Shown here: positions 44,329-52,570 of the stretch, piece after piece | Position numbering within the stretch: the first letter of the stretch is position 1 | Layout of the letters: each line of letters starts with the position of its first letter | Origin: Tabrizicola sp. | Lineage (GTDB): Bacteria; Pseudomonadota; Alphaproteobacteria; Rhodobacterales; Rhodobacteraceae | Direction: 5' to 3' | NCBI GenBank assembly: GCA_016792685.1 | Contig: JAEULQ010000065.1 | Location: 1 to 64,000 of the forward strand | Length of the DNA: 64,000 nt | Translations under genes and position numbers: made by a program | The notes under the pieces: model-generated | The model's database searches: none | What the model saw: only the letters and a program-made list of their open reading frames with translations | Told to the model about the DNA's origin: nothing

Positions 44329-44814
44329 ATGCGAAAGTCCCTTGTCCTTGTCGCAGCGCTTTTGGCCGCTCCGGCCGTCGCCAAGGACCTTCCGGACACG
44401 GCCATAGCTTTCGGGCTCTGGACCGGAGGGGCGGCGACCGATGCGACGGGGGCCTACAGTCATTGCTACGCGAGCCTGAGCTACAGCAACGGCGAAAGCA
44501 TCTGGGTCAATGTGACCAAGGATGAACGCGTCGAACTGGTCTTTGTCTTTCCCACCTTGAGCTTGACCCCGGGGCAAGAGCTGGACGCCAGCCTGATGAT
44601 GGAGACAGGCGTGCCCTCCTACGGCAAGGCACTGGCGATCGACGCCAAGACAGTCAGTTTCAGCCTTGCGCCCCTGCACGATGCGCATGTCATGCTGGCG
44701 CAAGGCAACTGGATCCGCCTGACCGGTGTCGGCAACGACCTGGCCTACGAGGTTCGAGGGCTTGGCGGTGTGCTGGGTCTGGTGCGGTCCTGCGCCGAAA
44801 AGCAGCGCGGATGA
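44329..44814 (+). CDS. Secreted two-cysteine protein, member C
   Basis: A 161-residue protein with signal peptide (cut near 18, 'PAVA-KD') and AAGGA before ATG 44329. It repeats the layout of the genes at 3049 and 3912: 'GLWTGGA' (29-35), 'AYSHCYASLSYSNGESIWV' (Cys 46), 'LTPGQELDASLMMETGVPS' and Cys 155, a Cys spacing of 109. It is closer to member A ('SHCYTSVGYVNG', 'MMETGLP'). It lies 40 kb away from A and B, next to another secreted cysteine-containing protein. Function unknown. Confidence 0.78.
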   Translation: MRKSLVLVAALLAAPAVAKDLPDTAIAFGLWTGGAATDATGAYSHCYASLSYSNGESIWVNVTKDERVELVFVFPTLSLTPGQELDASLMMETGVPSYGKALAIDAKTVSFSLAPLHDAHVMLAQGNWIRLTGVGNDLAYEVRGLGGVLGLVRSCAEKQRG

Positions 44815-44917
44815 AGCGCGGTCCACAGTCATTCCGCGCAAGGCCGCAAATACCCGTTGTGCCGGACAACCTGCGGATGCCTGGTCCGGCCGTGAACCCG
44901 TGGTCAGAGGATAACAG

Positions 44918-45337
44918 ATGATGTTCCGATCCACCTTTTTCGGGCTTGTCCTGTGCACAACGGCGCTGCCCGTCGCAGCACAGGACTTTGCCTTCACGCA
45001 AAGCTGCAAGCTGACACTGGAAGCCTGCGACATGGGCCGCGACGGCACTGAGGCCTGCCCGACAGGTCAAGAGATCGCAGTGGATTTCTGGGCCGAAGGC
45101 AGTGCCTTCAACCTGATCGTTTCAGGAGGGGCCAAGACCGGCTTTGGCACAGGTCCGGCAACTTTCGGTCTTGGGCAAGGCTATGTCGCCGACGACCTGC
45201 GGGTCTACTACATCCTTGGGAAAGACGTGCTTGATGGCGTCTTCTGGATTTCGGTGCCCGATGGAACCTCGGGCGCGCAGTTGAACTGGGGCGGCCAGGA
45301 AGACTATTTCGGAGGCTCCTGCGTGCCGCTGGAGTAA
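44918..45337 (+). CDS. Small secreted protein with four cysteines
   Basis: A 139-residue protein with a signal peptide (cut near 22, 'PVAAQ-D'). The mature region has Cys 30, 37, 47 and 135, enough for two disulfides, and a beta-rich Gly/Ala core ending 'NWGGQEDYFGGSCVPLE'. AGAGGA precedes the tandem ATG. It lies 103 bp after the member C secreted protein, same direction. It has no WxGGA motif, so it is not a member of that family. Function unknown. Confidence 0.72.
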   Translation: MMFRSTFFGLVLCTTALPVAAQDFAFTQSCKLTLEACDMGRDGTEACPTGQEIAVDFWAEGSAFNLIVSGGAKTGFGTGPATFGLGQGYVADDLRVYYILGKDVLDGVFWISVPDGTSGAQLNWGGQEDYFGGSCVPLE

Positions 45338-45441
45338 CGTCCAGACGCGAAATCCCGAGCAGCCGGCGCAAACTCCCCCAGCGTGACGCTTGCCATCCCC
45401 CCACGGGCCGGGCCATGATCTGGCCGGCAAAGGGGAGAGTC

Positions 45442-45897
45442 ATGCGGAAATTCCTGGTCGTTCTGGACGACAGCCGCGAATGTCTGAACGCGATGCGGTT
45501 TGCAGCACTTAGGGCAGCGCATACCGGGGGTGGGGTCACAATCCTTTCGATCGTGCCGCCGGAAGAGTTCCAGACCTGGATGGGTATCGCCGACCTGATG
45601 CGCGCCGAGGCGCGGGAACGGATCGAGGCACATTTCGAGGTCTTCGCGAAATGGATGCGCGACAAGCAGGGTGTGAACCCCGAACTGGTGATCCGCGAGG
45701 GCGACCCGGTGAACGAGATCCTGGCCCAGGTGAAGGACGATCCCGAGATCGGCGTCCTCGTCCTTGGTGCGGGCTCGGACAAGTCGGGGCCGGGGCCACT
45801 AGTCACCGCGCTCAGCCGCAATTCGGGCAGCTTGCCGGTCCCGATCACGATCGTGCCGGGCGATCTGTCGAAAGAACGGCTGGAAAGCATTACCTGA
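45442..45897 (+). CDS. Universal stress protein family member
   Basis: A 151-residue UspA-fold protein starting 'RKFLVVLDDSRECLNAMRFA' (first strand and helix). The typical 'VTILSIVPPEE' follows, with a C-terminal 'IGVLVLGAGSD' and 'PVPITIVPG'. The Gly-rich nucleotide loop is only partly conserved. ATG 45442 follows GGGGAGAG; a longer in-frame start is not supported. It stands alone. Family members respond to stress or stationary phase, and no such regulation can be read here. Confidence 0.88.
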   Translation: MRKFLVVLDDSRECLNAMRFAALRAAHTGGGVTILSIVPPEEFQTWMGIADLMRAEARERIEAHFEVFAKWMRDKQGVNPELVIREGDPVNEILAQVKDDPEIGVLVLGAGSDKSGPGPLVTALSRNSGSLPVPITIVPGDLSKERLESIT

Positions 45898-46043
45898 CCG
45901 GGCACCCGGATCTACTGCGGATTTACCCCGGGAGCAGGGGCTGAGACGCCTTCGGCTAAGCGCCTGCTTACATCGCTTTTCCGCGATATGGGTTAAATGG
46001 TCCTGGATCGAGCCAATTGGGCTCTTCCCTCCCAGGAACCCAT

Positions 46044-47684
46044 ATGACGACCTTCTCACCGAAGCCGCGTGCGGCGCCCGGACGCCCTGTCCTTTCGGCG
46101 CTTGCCCTGAACCTTGTGGTCGCGACCTATCTGCTTGCGCTGTGCAACGCCACCTTCTGGGGGCATCTCTTCCGGATCTTTGACGGACGGCAAGGGACGG
46201 CCCTGGTCTTCGCACTGGCCGTCTGGAGCCTGATGCTGATGATCGTCTCGCTGCTTGCGTTTCCGCGGGTGCAGAAGCCGGTTCTCGTCGCGCTTCTGAT
46301 GATTGCGGCGGTGACCTCCTACTATGTCGACGTGCTGGGCGTCGTGGTCGACCGCGAAATGATCCAGAACGCGATGACGACGAATGCGGCCGAGGCCGGC
46401 GCGATGATCACGCCCCATTTCATCGGCCATGTCGCTGCCTATGGCCTGTTGCCTTCGGCACTGGTCCTTTGGGTGCGGGTCCGGCGGCGGAGATTTTGGC
46501 ATGGACTGGCAGGCTGGAGCCTGGTCACGACGCTGGCTGCAGCGCTGGTGGTGGGGCTCCTTTTCACCAACCTAAAGGCCTATTCGACGGTGCTGCGCGG
46601 CGAGAAGGCGCTGATGGGTTCGCTTCAGCCGCTCGCGCCGCTGTCGGGCGCGCTGCGCTATGCCAAGATGATGGTGAAATCCACGCAGATCGTCCTGACA
46701 CCGACCGGCCAGGATGCCCGCCCGGGGGCCTCGATTGCCGGGGCGGAAAAGCCGGTTCTGCTGGTCATTGTCGCGGGCGAGACAGCGCGGGCGGCAAACT
46801 GGTCGCTGGGCGGCTACGCCCGCCAGACCAATCCGGAATTGGCGGCCCGCGACATCCTTTACTACACCAATGCCACAAGTTGCGGCACGGCAACCGCGAC
46901 CTCGCTGCCCTGCATGTTCTCGCCCCTGACCAAGGCGGAATATTCCTACGAAGGCGGGCTTAGTCACGAAAGCCTGCTCGACGTGCTTGTCCATGCCGGT
47001 TTCAAGGTGGAATGGTGGGAGAACCAGGGCGGCGACAAGGCCGTGGCGGATCGCGTGCCCAAGCGCTTGATGTCAGCTGCGGACGGGGCAGAGTTCTGCA
47101 AGCCCGAATGCCTGGACGGCGTGTTCCTGAAACCGCTGGCCGACAAGGCCGCGACGATCACGGAAAACACGGTCATCGTGCTGCACCAGATCGGGAGCCA
47201 CGGGCCAAGCTACTGGCTGCGCTATCCTGAGGATCGCGAAGTCTTTGCACCGGCCTGCACGACACCGGAGCTGACCAACTGCACGACCGAGGAAATCGTC
47301 AACGCCTATGACAACACGATCGCCTATACCGACCATTTCCTGGCGGCGGTGATCGACACGCTTGAGGGTCAGGACCGGGTGATCCCTGCCATGTTCTACG
47401 TGTCCGACCATGGCGAAAGCCTGGGCGAAGGCGGTCTCTACCTGCATGGGGCGCCGGATTTTATGGCGCCCGAAGAACAGACCCATGTGCCGATGGTGAT
47501 CTGGATGTCGACGCGGTTCCGTGACAGTCTGGCACTGGATGCGACATGTCTGGCCAAAGGCACGGCAGACGCGACAAGCCACGACAACATGTTCTCGACC
47601 GTTCTTGGGATGCTGGATGTGACAACCGAAGCAAGGGATGCAGCGCTGGATCTGGCAGGGGCCTGCCGGAAGATGGCGAGCTAA
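46044..47684 (+). CDS. eptA: EptA-like phosphoethanolamine transferase
   Basis: This 546-residue inner-membrane enzyme has about five N-terminal helices (to about 170) and a periplasmic alkaline-phosphatase-fold domain. The Thr nucleophile block is 'TNATSCGTATATSLPCMFSP', followed by 'VLHQIGSHGPSYWLRYP' and 'YVSDHGESLGEGGLYLHG', which supply the zinc ligands. The family moves phosphoethanolamine from phosphatidylethanolamine to lipid A and releases diacylglycerol. That product would be a substrate for the dgkA gene 3 bp downstream. A start at 46017 is also in frame but has a weaker ribosome site. Confidence 0.9.
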   Translation: MTTFSPKPRAAPGRPVLSALALNLVVATYLLALCNATFWGHLFRIFDGRQGTALVFALAVWSLMLMIVSLLAFPRVQKPVLVALLMIAAVTSYYVDVLGVVVDREMIQNAMTTNAAEAGAMITPHFIGHVAAYGLLPSALVLWVRVRRRRFWHGLAGWSLVTTLAAALVVGLLFTNLKAYSTVLRGEKALMGSLQPLAPLSGALRYAKMMVKSTQIVLTPTGQDARPGASIAGAEKPVLLVIVAGETARAANWSLGGYARQTNPELAARDILYYTNATSCGTATATSLPCMFSPLTKAEYSYEGGLSHESLLDVLVHAGFKVEWWENQGGDKAVADRVPKRLMSAADGAEFCKPECLDGVFLKPLADKAATITENTVIVLHQIGSHGPSYWLRYPEDREVFAPACTTPELTNCTTEEIVNAYDNTIAYTDHFLAAVIDTLEGQDRVIPAMFYVSDHGESLGEGGLYLHGAPDFMAPEEQTHVPMVIWMSTRFRDSLALDATCLAKGTADATSHDNMFSTVLGMLDVTTEARDAALDLAGACRKMAS

Positions 47685-47687
47685 GCG

Positions 47688-48059
47688 GTGGCGGTACCGG
47701 AGAAGCCGTCCCGCAAGACCGGCCTTGCCCATTTCGCGGCAGCAGCGGGATATTCCCTTGCCGGGTTAAGGCGGCTGGCACAGGAAAGCGCGTTTCGTCA
47801 GGAGGTGGCGCTGATCCTGGGGCTTCTGGTGCTGCTTCTGCTTTTCGGGGCCAGCCTGCCCGAAATCGCCGGGCTTCTGGCAATCGGGCTGGTGCTGGTG
47901 GCGGTCGAGGCGTTGAACACGGCGCTGGAGGAGGTGATCGATCACCTGTCCCCCGGCTGGTCACAATTCGCCAAGAATGCAAAGGACCTCGGCTCCTTGG
48001 CGGTGGCCTGCGTGATCGGGGCGCTGCTTGTCTACGCGGGCGTGGTGGTGATCTGGTAA
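47688..48059 (+). CDS. dgkA: Diacylglycerol kinase
   Basis: A 123-residue integral membrane kinase with three helices and the DgkA signature 'LAQESAFRQEVALIL' and 'VEALNTALEEVIDHLSPGW', where the Glu and Asn residues bind ATP-Mg. It phosphorylates diacylglycerol to phosphatidic acid. GTG start at 47688, 3 bp after the eptA-like stop. The pairing fits recycling of diacylglycerol made by phosphoethanolamine transfer. Confidence 0.92.
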   Translation: MAVPEKPSRKTGLAHFAAAAGYSLAGLRRLAQESAFRQEVALILGLLVLLLLFGASLPEIAGLLAIGLVLVAVEALNTALEEVIDHLSPGWSQFAKNAKDLGSLAVACVIGALLVYAGVVVIW

Positions 48060-48083
48060 CCGTTTCTTGCGACCGTTGCGCCA

Positions 48084-48100
48084 TTTAGAACGGTTCCAAA
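48084..48100. promoter_or_regulatory. Irr-type (ICE) box upstream of nfuA
   Basis: TTTAGAACGGTTCCAAA differs in one position from the alphaproteobacterial Irr/ICE consensus TTTAGAA-n3-TTCTAAA. It ends one base before a TTGACT that can serve as the nfuA -35. Irr is the heme-status iron regulator of this class, and an Fe-S carrier gene is a sensible target. Binding is a prediction from motif only. Confidence 0.6.
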
Positions 48101-48101
48101 C

Positions 48102-48130
48102 TTGACTCTCAGGGGTGCAGGGCGCATATC
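48102..48130 (+). promoter_or_regulatory. Candidate nfuA promoter
   Basis: TTGACT (48102-48107, five of six) and CATATC (48125-48130) are separated by 17 bp. The start site would be near 48137, giving a short leader to the ATG at 48156. The Irr-type box abuts the -35. Confidence 0.5.
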
Positions 48131-48155
48131 CGACGAGAATAGTCGGAGACCCAGA

Positions 48156-48719
48156 ATGTTCATCCAGACCGAATCCACGCCGAACCCCGCGACGCTGAAA
48201 TTCCTGCCGGGCCAGACCGTGCTGGAGCTGGGCACCGCGGATTTCCCAAGTGCCGAAGCGGCGGCCAAATCGCCCCTGGCGCGGCGCATCTTTGCTGCGG
48301 GGGGCGTCACGGGCGTCTTCTTCGGCAATGACTTCGTGACGGTCACCAAGTCCGAGAGCGTCGACTGGCCGCATATCAAGCCGCAGATCCTTGGCGCGAT
48401 CATGGAGCATTACCAGTCGGGCCAGCCGGTGATCGATGGCGAAGGCGCCACGGGCGGCGGTCATGCCGAGCATACGGGCGAGGACGGCGATGTCGTCCGG
48501 CAGATCAAGGAGCTTCTGGACACCCGCGTCCGTCCGGCCGTGGCGCAGGACGGCGGCGACATCACCTTCCACGGCTTCGACCGGGGCGTGGTCTACCTGC
48601 ACATGCAGGGCGCCTGCGCGGGTTGCCCGTCGTCGACCCTGACGCTGAAGATGGGGATCGAGAACCTTCTGCGGCACTATATTCCCGAAGTGCTGGAAGT
48701 CCGCCCCGTCGCGGCCTGA
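48156..48719 (+). CDS. nfuA: NfuA-like Fe-S cluster scaffold/carrier (NifU C-terminal family)
   Basis: A 187-residue protein. The N-domain (1-90) opens 'MFIQTESTPNPATLKFLPGQ', as in mitochondrial and alphaproteobacterial Nfu. The NifU-C domain (about 105-185) has 'LDTRVRPAVAQDGGDITFHG' and the cluster ligands in 'GACAGCPSST' (CxxC). It carries 4Fe-4S clusters to target proteins. The ATG is preceded by CGGAGA. It is followed after 2 bp by tsaB. Confidence 0.93.
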   Translation: MFIQTESTPNPATLKFLPGQTVLELGTADFPSAEAAAKSPLARRIFAAGGVTGVFFGNDFVTVTKSESVDWPHIKPQILGAIMEHYQSGQPVIDGEGATGGGHAEHTGEDGDVVRQIKELLDTRVRPAVAQDGGDITFHGFDRGVVYLHMQGACAGCPSSTLTLKMGIENLLRHYIPEVLEVRPVAA

Positions 48720-48721
48720 TC

Positions 48722-49333
48722 GTGATCCTGCCGATTCTGGCCTTTGACACCTCGGCCGCGCATTGCGCGGCCGCTTTGCTTTTGCCCGACCGGGTGATCC
48801 TGCGGCATGAGGCGATGGAGAAAGGTCAGGCCGAACGGCTGGTCCCGCTGCTGGAAGAGCTGCTGACCGAAGGCGGGATCGGCTGGGCCGACCTGAAGGC
48901 GCTTGCAGTGGGGACCGGGCCGGGGAATTTCACCGGCGTCCGCATCGCGGTTTCGGCGGCGCGGGGTCTGGCGCTGGGGCTTGGGATTCCGGCAGTCGGG
49001 GTCACGCGGCTGGAGGCGCTGGCCCTTGGCCTCCCACGCCCGCTGCGGGTGATCGAGGATGCCCGGCGCGGCGAGGTCTATGTGCAGGATTTCCTTGAGG
49101 ATGGCCCCGGACCTGCGCGGATCGCACCGGCAGGGTCTGTGGAGCCCCTGCCCCATGTCACCGGCAGCGGTGCAGGCTCCGGCGCACTATCGGCCGCAAT
49201 GCCCCTGGCCGAAGCGATCGCCCGGATCGGGGCGCTTCGGGCGGCCAAGCCCCAGCCCCGCCCAGCCCCATTCTACCTGCGCGGCGCCGATGCAGCCCCC
49301 CCTTCCGACCCACCACCGGTGATTCTTCCGTGA
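48722..49333 (+). CDS. tsaB: tRNA threonylcarbamoyladenosine biosynthesis protein TsaB
   Basis: A 203-residue ASKHA-fold protein with 'ILAFDTSAAHCAAALLLPD' at the N-terminus and the core 'VGTGPGNFTGVRIAVSAARG', defining TsaB, the partner of TsaD in t6A tRNA modification. A GTG start lies 2 bp after the nfuA stop; an upstream in-frame extension overlapping nfuA is unlikely. The C-terminus is Pro/Ala rich. It overlaps rimI by 4 bp (GTGA). Confidence 0.93.
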   Translation: MILPILAFDTSAAHCAAALLLPDRVILRHEAMEKGQAERLVPLLEELLTEGGIGWADLKALAVGTGPGNFTGVRIAVSAARGLALGLGIPAVGVTRLEALALGLPRPLRVIEDARRGEVYVQDFLEDGPGPARIAPAGSVEPLPHVTGSGAGSGALSAAMPLAEAIARIGALRAAKPQPRPAPFYLRGADAAPPSDPPPVILP

Positions 49334-49761
49334 CACCCGAGGCCCTTGCCGCGCTGCATGCCCGCTGTTTCCGGACGCCGCCGCCCTGGAGTTCCGGAGA
49401 TTTTGCCGGTTTTCTGACCGATCCTCTGGCCTTCCTGCTTGTCGAGGGCGACGCGGGCTTTCTTCTGGGCAGAACGGTCGCTGGAGAGGCCGAGTTGCTG
49501 ACCTTGGCGGTTTCCCCCGAAGCGCGACGGTTGGGACTTGGTCGGAAACTGGTCTCGCGTTTCCTTTATCAGGCGCAGTTGCGCGGTGCGGAGCGGGCCT
49601 TTCTGGAGGTTTCCGCCGAAAATCTGGCGGCAATCGCACTTTACGAATCAGCCGGGTTCGCGCGGGTCGGTCGTCGCCCCGGCTACTACCAGAGTACCGA
49701 TGGCCAGCGCCTGGACGCCCTGATCCTGACACGCAATCTGCCGCGACAGGCTGCCCGGTAA
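49330..49761 (+). CDS. rimI: RimI-like GNAT N-acetyltransferase
   Basis: A 143-residue GNAT-fold enzyme. It has the acetyl-CoA loop 'SPEARRLGLGRKLVSRFLYQ', 'AFLEVSAENLAAIALYESAG' and 'ARVGRRPGYYQ', the RimI pattern for acetylation of the ribosomal protein S18 N-terminus. GTG start overlapping tsaB; tsaB-rimI is a widespread pair. Length is normal. Confidence 0.9.
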   Translation: MTPEALAALHARCFRTPPPWSSGDFAGFLTDPLAFLLVEGDAGFLLGRTVAGEAELLTLAVSPEARRLGLGRKLVSRFLYQAQLRGAERAFLEVSAENLAAIALYESAGFARVGRRPGYYQSTDGQRLDALILTRNLPRQAAR

Positions 49762-49766
49762 GTTTT

Positions 49767-49784
49767 TTTGACCAAAAGGTCAAA
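49767..49784. promoter_or_regulatory. RutR-like palindrome / hairpin between rimI and the BMP transporter operon
   Basis: TTTGACCAAAAGGTCAAA is a perfect inverted repeat with a 4-base centre, 132 bp upstream of the BMP gene. Its central 16 bases match the RutR consensus TTGACCA-nn-TGGTCAA at all but one specified position. RutR is a pyrimidine-responsive TetR regulator, and a nucleoside transporter is a fitting target. T runs on both sides mean it could instead, or also, be a weak bidirectional terminator for rimI. Confidence 0.5.
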
Positions 49785-49811
49785 TTTTTACCGTCCGAAG
49801 AAGAATCCCGC

Positions 49812-49840
49812 TTGACCCCCAAGCAGGCTTCATCGCTAAT
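49812..49840 (+). promoter_or_regulatory. Candidate promoter of the BMP transporter operon
   Basis: TTGACC (49812-49817) and GCTAAT (49835-49840) are spaced by 17 bp, about 75 bp before the ATG. The -10 is a weak match. The RutR-like palindrome sits 27 bp upstream of the -35, where it could affect polymerase entry only indirectly. Confidence 0.35.
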
Positions 49841-49915
49841 CAACTCAGAACTCGCTCGCGACCGGGGGACCGGCGGACAGGGCGGGAGAACGATTTATCA
49901 ACCGGGAGAGCACTT

Positions 49916-50911
49916 ATGAGCCTTATGAAATCCCTTGCCGGGGCAACTTGCGCATTCGCCCTTTTTGCGGGCGTTGCAGCAGCAGAGCCGGCAATCATCT
50001 TCGACCTTGGCGGCAAGTTCGACAAATCCTTCAACGAAGCCGCGTTCAACGGTGCGACCCGTTGGGCGACCGAAACCGGCGGCACGTTCAAGGAACTGGA
50101 AATGCAGGACGAAGCCCAGCGCGAACAGGCGCTGCGTCGTCTGGCCGAAGCAGGCGCAAACCCCGTCGTCATGACCGGCTTTGCCTTCGGTGACGTGCTG
50201 AACAAGGTCGCCCCGGACTTCCCGGACACCAAGTTCGCCATCATCGACATGGTCGTCGATCAGCCGAACGTCAAATCGGTGGTCTTCAACGAACACGAAG
50301 GCTCGTACCTCGTCGGCATGATGGCGGCGCTGGCCTCGAAGTCGGGCACCGTCGGCTTCATCGGCGGCATGGACATCCCGCTGATCCGCAAGTTCGGCTG
50401 CGGCTATGCCCAGGGCGTGAAGGCCGTGAACCCGGATGCGACCGTCGTCCTGAACATGACCGGCACCACGCCGGCCGCCTGGAACGACCCGGTCAAGGGC
50501 GCTGAACTTGCCAAGGGCCAGAAAGCGCAAGGCGCGGACGTGATTTATGCAGCCGCTGGCGGCACGGGTGTCGGTGTTCTGCAGGCTGCTGCGGACGAAG
50601 GGATCCTCTCGATCGGCGTCGACTCGAACCAGAACCACCTGCATCCGGGCTCGGTCCTGACCTCGATGCTGAAGCGCGTCGACAACGCCGTTTACGAGGC
50701 CTTCAAGGAAGGCGAAGCGCTGGCCCCGGGCATCAACGTCATGGGCCTGGCCAATGACGGCGTCGGCTATGCGATGGACGAGAACAACGCCTCGCTGGTG
50801 ACGCCGGAGATGCAGGCCAAGGTCGACGAGGCTGCCGCCAAGATCAAGTCGGGCGAGATCGTCGTTCACGACTACATGTCGGACAACACCTGCCCGGCCG
50901 CCACGTTCTGA
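49916..50911 (+). CDS. BMP-family nucleoside ABC transporter, substrate-binding protein
   Basis: A 331-residue periplasmic protein. The signal peptide ends near 'GVAAAEP' (23) without a lipobox, so it is soluble. BMP-family hallmarks are 'IIFDLGGKFDKSFNEAAFNG', 'GFIGGMDIPLIRKFGCGY' and 'IYAAAGGTGVGVLQAA'. PnrA/BMP proteins bind purine or pyrimidine nucleosides. GGGAGAG precedes the ATG. It is the first gene of a transporter operon that ends with purine-nucleoside phosphorylase, so purine nucleosides are the probable ligands. Confidence 0.93.
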   Translation: MSLMKSLAGATCAFALFAGVAAAEPAIIFDLGGKFDKSFNEAAFNGATRWATETGGTFKELEMQDEAQREQALRRLAEAGANPVVMTGFAFGDVLNKVAPDFPDTKFAIIDMVVDQPNVKSVVFNEHEGSYLVGMMAALASKSGTVGFIGGMDIPLIRKFGCGYAQGVKAVNPDATVVLNMTGTTPAAWNDPVKGAELAKGQKAQGADVIYAAAGGTGVGVLQAAADEGILSIGVDSNQNHLHPGSVLTSMLKRVDNAVYEAFKEGEALAPGINVMGLANDGVGYAMDENNASLVTPEMQAKVDEAAAKIKSGEIVVHDYMSDNTCPAATF

Positions 50912-51025
50912 TTGGCCTGAATTGAAGCGACTGCTGCCGCGCCCTCTTGGGCGCGGCACTGGTAAGGTTTGCCCGAAAAGACCGCAGAAATATGCGGCAG
51001 GGGCCCAGCGCAAACGGGGGGAAGC

Positions 51026-52570
51026 ATGGCAGACGCTGCTTTTGCCATCGAACTGAAGGGCATTTCAAAGGCCTTCGGTCCGGTCCAGGCAAACAAGGAT
51101 ATCAACATTGCTGTGCCCAAGGGCACGATCCACGGGATCATCGGCGAAAACGGCGCGGGCAAGTCCACCCTGATGTCGATCCTTTACGGGTTCTACAAGG
51201 CGGACTCCGGCCAGATCTTCGTCAACGGCCAGTTGACCCCCATCCCCGACAGCCAGAGCGCCATCCGCGCCGGCATCGGGATGGTCTTCCAGCATTTCAA
51301 GCTGGTGCAGAATTTCACCGTACTGGAAAATGTCATTCTGGGCGCAGAGGAAGGCCAGATGCTCAACACCTCGCTCGCCAAGGCGCGGAGCGAGCTTGAA
51401 CGACTGGCGCGGGATTACGAACTGGATGTCGACCCGGATGCTTTGATCGAGGACCTCTCGGTCGGCCACCAGCAGCGGGTGGAGATCCTGAAGGCGCTTT
51501 ATCGCCAGGCCGAGATCCTGATCCTGGACGAACCGACCGGGGTGCTGACGCCCGACGAGGCTGATCACCTGTTCCGCATCCTGAAGGGGCTGAAGGATCA
51601 GGGCAAGACGGTGATCCTGATCACCCACAAGCTGCGCGAGATCATGGAGGCCACCGACAACGTCAGCGTCATGCGGCGCGGGACGATGGTGGCCACGGTC
51701 AAGACCGCCGAGACAAGCCCCGAGCAACTGGCCGAGCTGATGGTGGGCCGCAAGGTCCTGCTGGAGGTCGACAAGGGTGTCGCCAAGCCGGGTGAGGTCG
51801 TGCTGAAGGTCGAAGACCTGCGGGTCCGGGACGAACACAAGGTGGAGCGCCTGAAGGGCGTGAGCTTCGAAATCCGGGCGGGCGAGATCCTTGGCATCGC
51901 CGGGGTTGCAGGCAATGGCCAGACCGAGGTTCTGGAAACGCTGGGCGGCATGATCCGGGCGACCGGCAAGGTGACGATGAAAGGCCAGCCCCTGCCGCTG
52001 CAGGGCAAGGGAGCTGACGGCCAAAGCCGGCGCGAGGCCGGCATCGCCCATGTGCCCGAAGACCGGCATCACCACGGGCTGATCCTCGATTTCACTGCGT
52101 GGGAGAACGTGGCCTTCGGTTACTTCAACGATCCGCAGTACCAGAAGAACGCGCTCTTCATGGATAATGACGCGATCCGCGCCGATACCGAAAAGAAGAT
52201 GGCGACCTTCGACGTGCGCCCGCCGATCCCGACCCTGGCTGCAAAGAGCTTTTCGGGCGGGAACCAGCAAAAGATCGTGGTGGCGCGCGAAATCGAGCAG
52301 AACCCTGCGCTGCTGCTGATCGGCCAGCCGACCCGCGGGGTCGACATCGGTGCGATCGAGTTCATCCACAAGCAGATCATCGCGCTTCGCGATGCGGGTG
52401 CCGCGATCCTTCTGGTCAGCGTCGAATTGGACGAGATCATGAGCCTGTCCGACCGCATCGCCGTGATGTTCGACGGCAAGATCATGGGCTTCCGCGATCC
52501 CGAAACCACCAACGAGCGTGAGCTTGGCCTGATGATGGCCGGCGTGACCGGAAAAGGGGAGGCCGCCTGA
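51026..52570 (+). CDS. Nucleoside ABC transporter, double ATPase subunit
   Basis: A 514-residue protein with two fused ABC modules. Module 1 has Walker A 'GENGAGKST' near 39, signature 'LSVGHQQRVEILKALY' and Walker B 'ILILDEPT'. Module 2 (from about 265) has a degenerate 'GVAGNGQTE' in place of Walker A and 'FSGGNQQKIVVAREI'. This is the usual sugar/BMP-type organisation. ATG 51026 follows GGGGGGAA. The stop overlaps the next gene by one base. Confidence 0.95.
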   Translation: MADAAFAIELKGISKAFGPVQANKDINIAVPKGTIHGIIGENGAGKSTLMSILYGFYKADSGQIFVNGQLTPIPDSQSAIRAGIGMVFQHFKLVQNFTVLENVILGAEEGQMLNTSLAKARSELERLARDYELDVDPDALIEDLSVGHQQRVEILKALYRQAEILILDEPTGVLTPDEADHLFRILKGLKDQGKTVILITHKLREIMEATDNVSVMRRGTMVATVKTAETSPEQLAELMVGRKVLLEVDKGVAKPGEVVLKVEDLRVRDEHKVERLKGVSFEIRAGEILGIAGVAGNGQTEVLETLGGMIRATGKVTMKGQPLPLQGKGADGQSRREAGIAHVPEDRHHHGLILDFTAWENVAFGYFNDPQYQKNALFMDNDAIRADTEKKMATFDVRPPIPTLAAKSFSGGNQQKIVVAREIEQNPALLLIGQPTRGVDIGAIEFIHKQIIALRDAGAAILLVSVELDEIMSLSDRIAVMFDGKIMGFRDPETTNERELGLMMAGVTGKGEAA

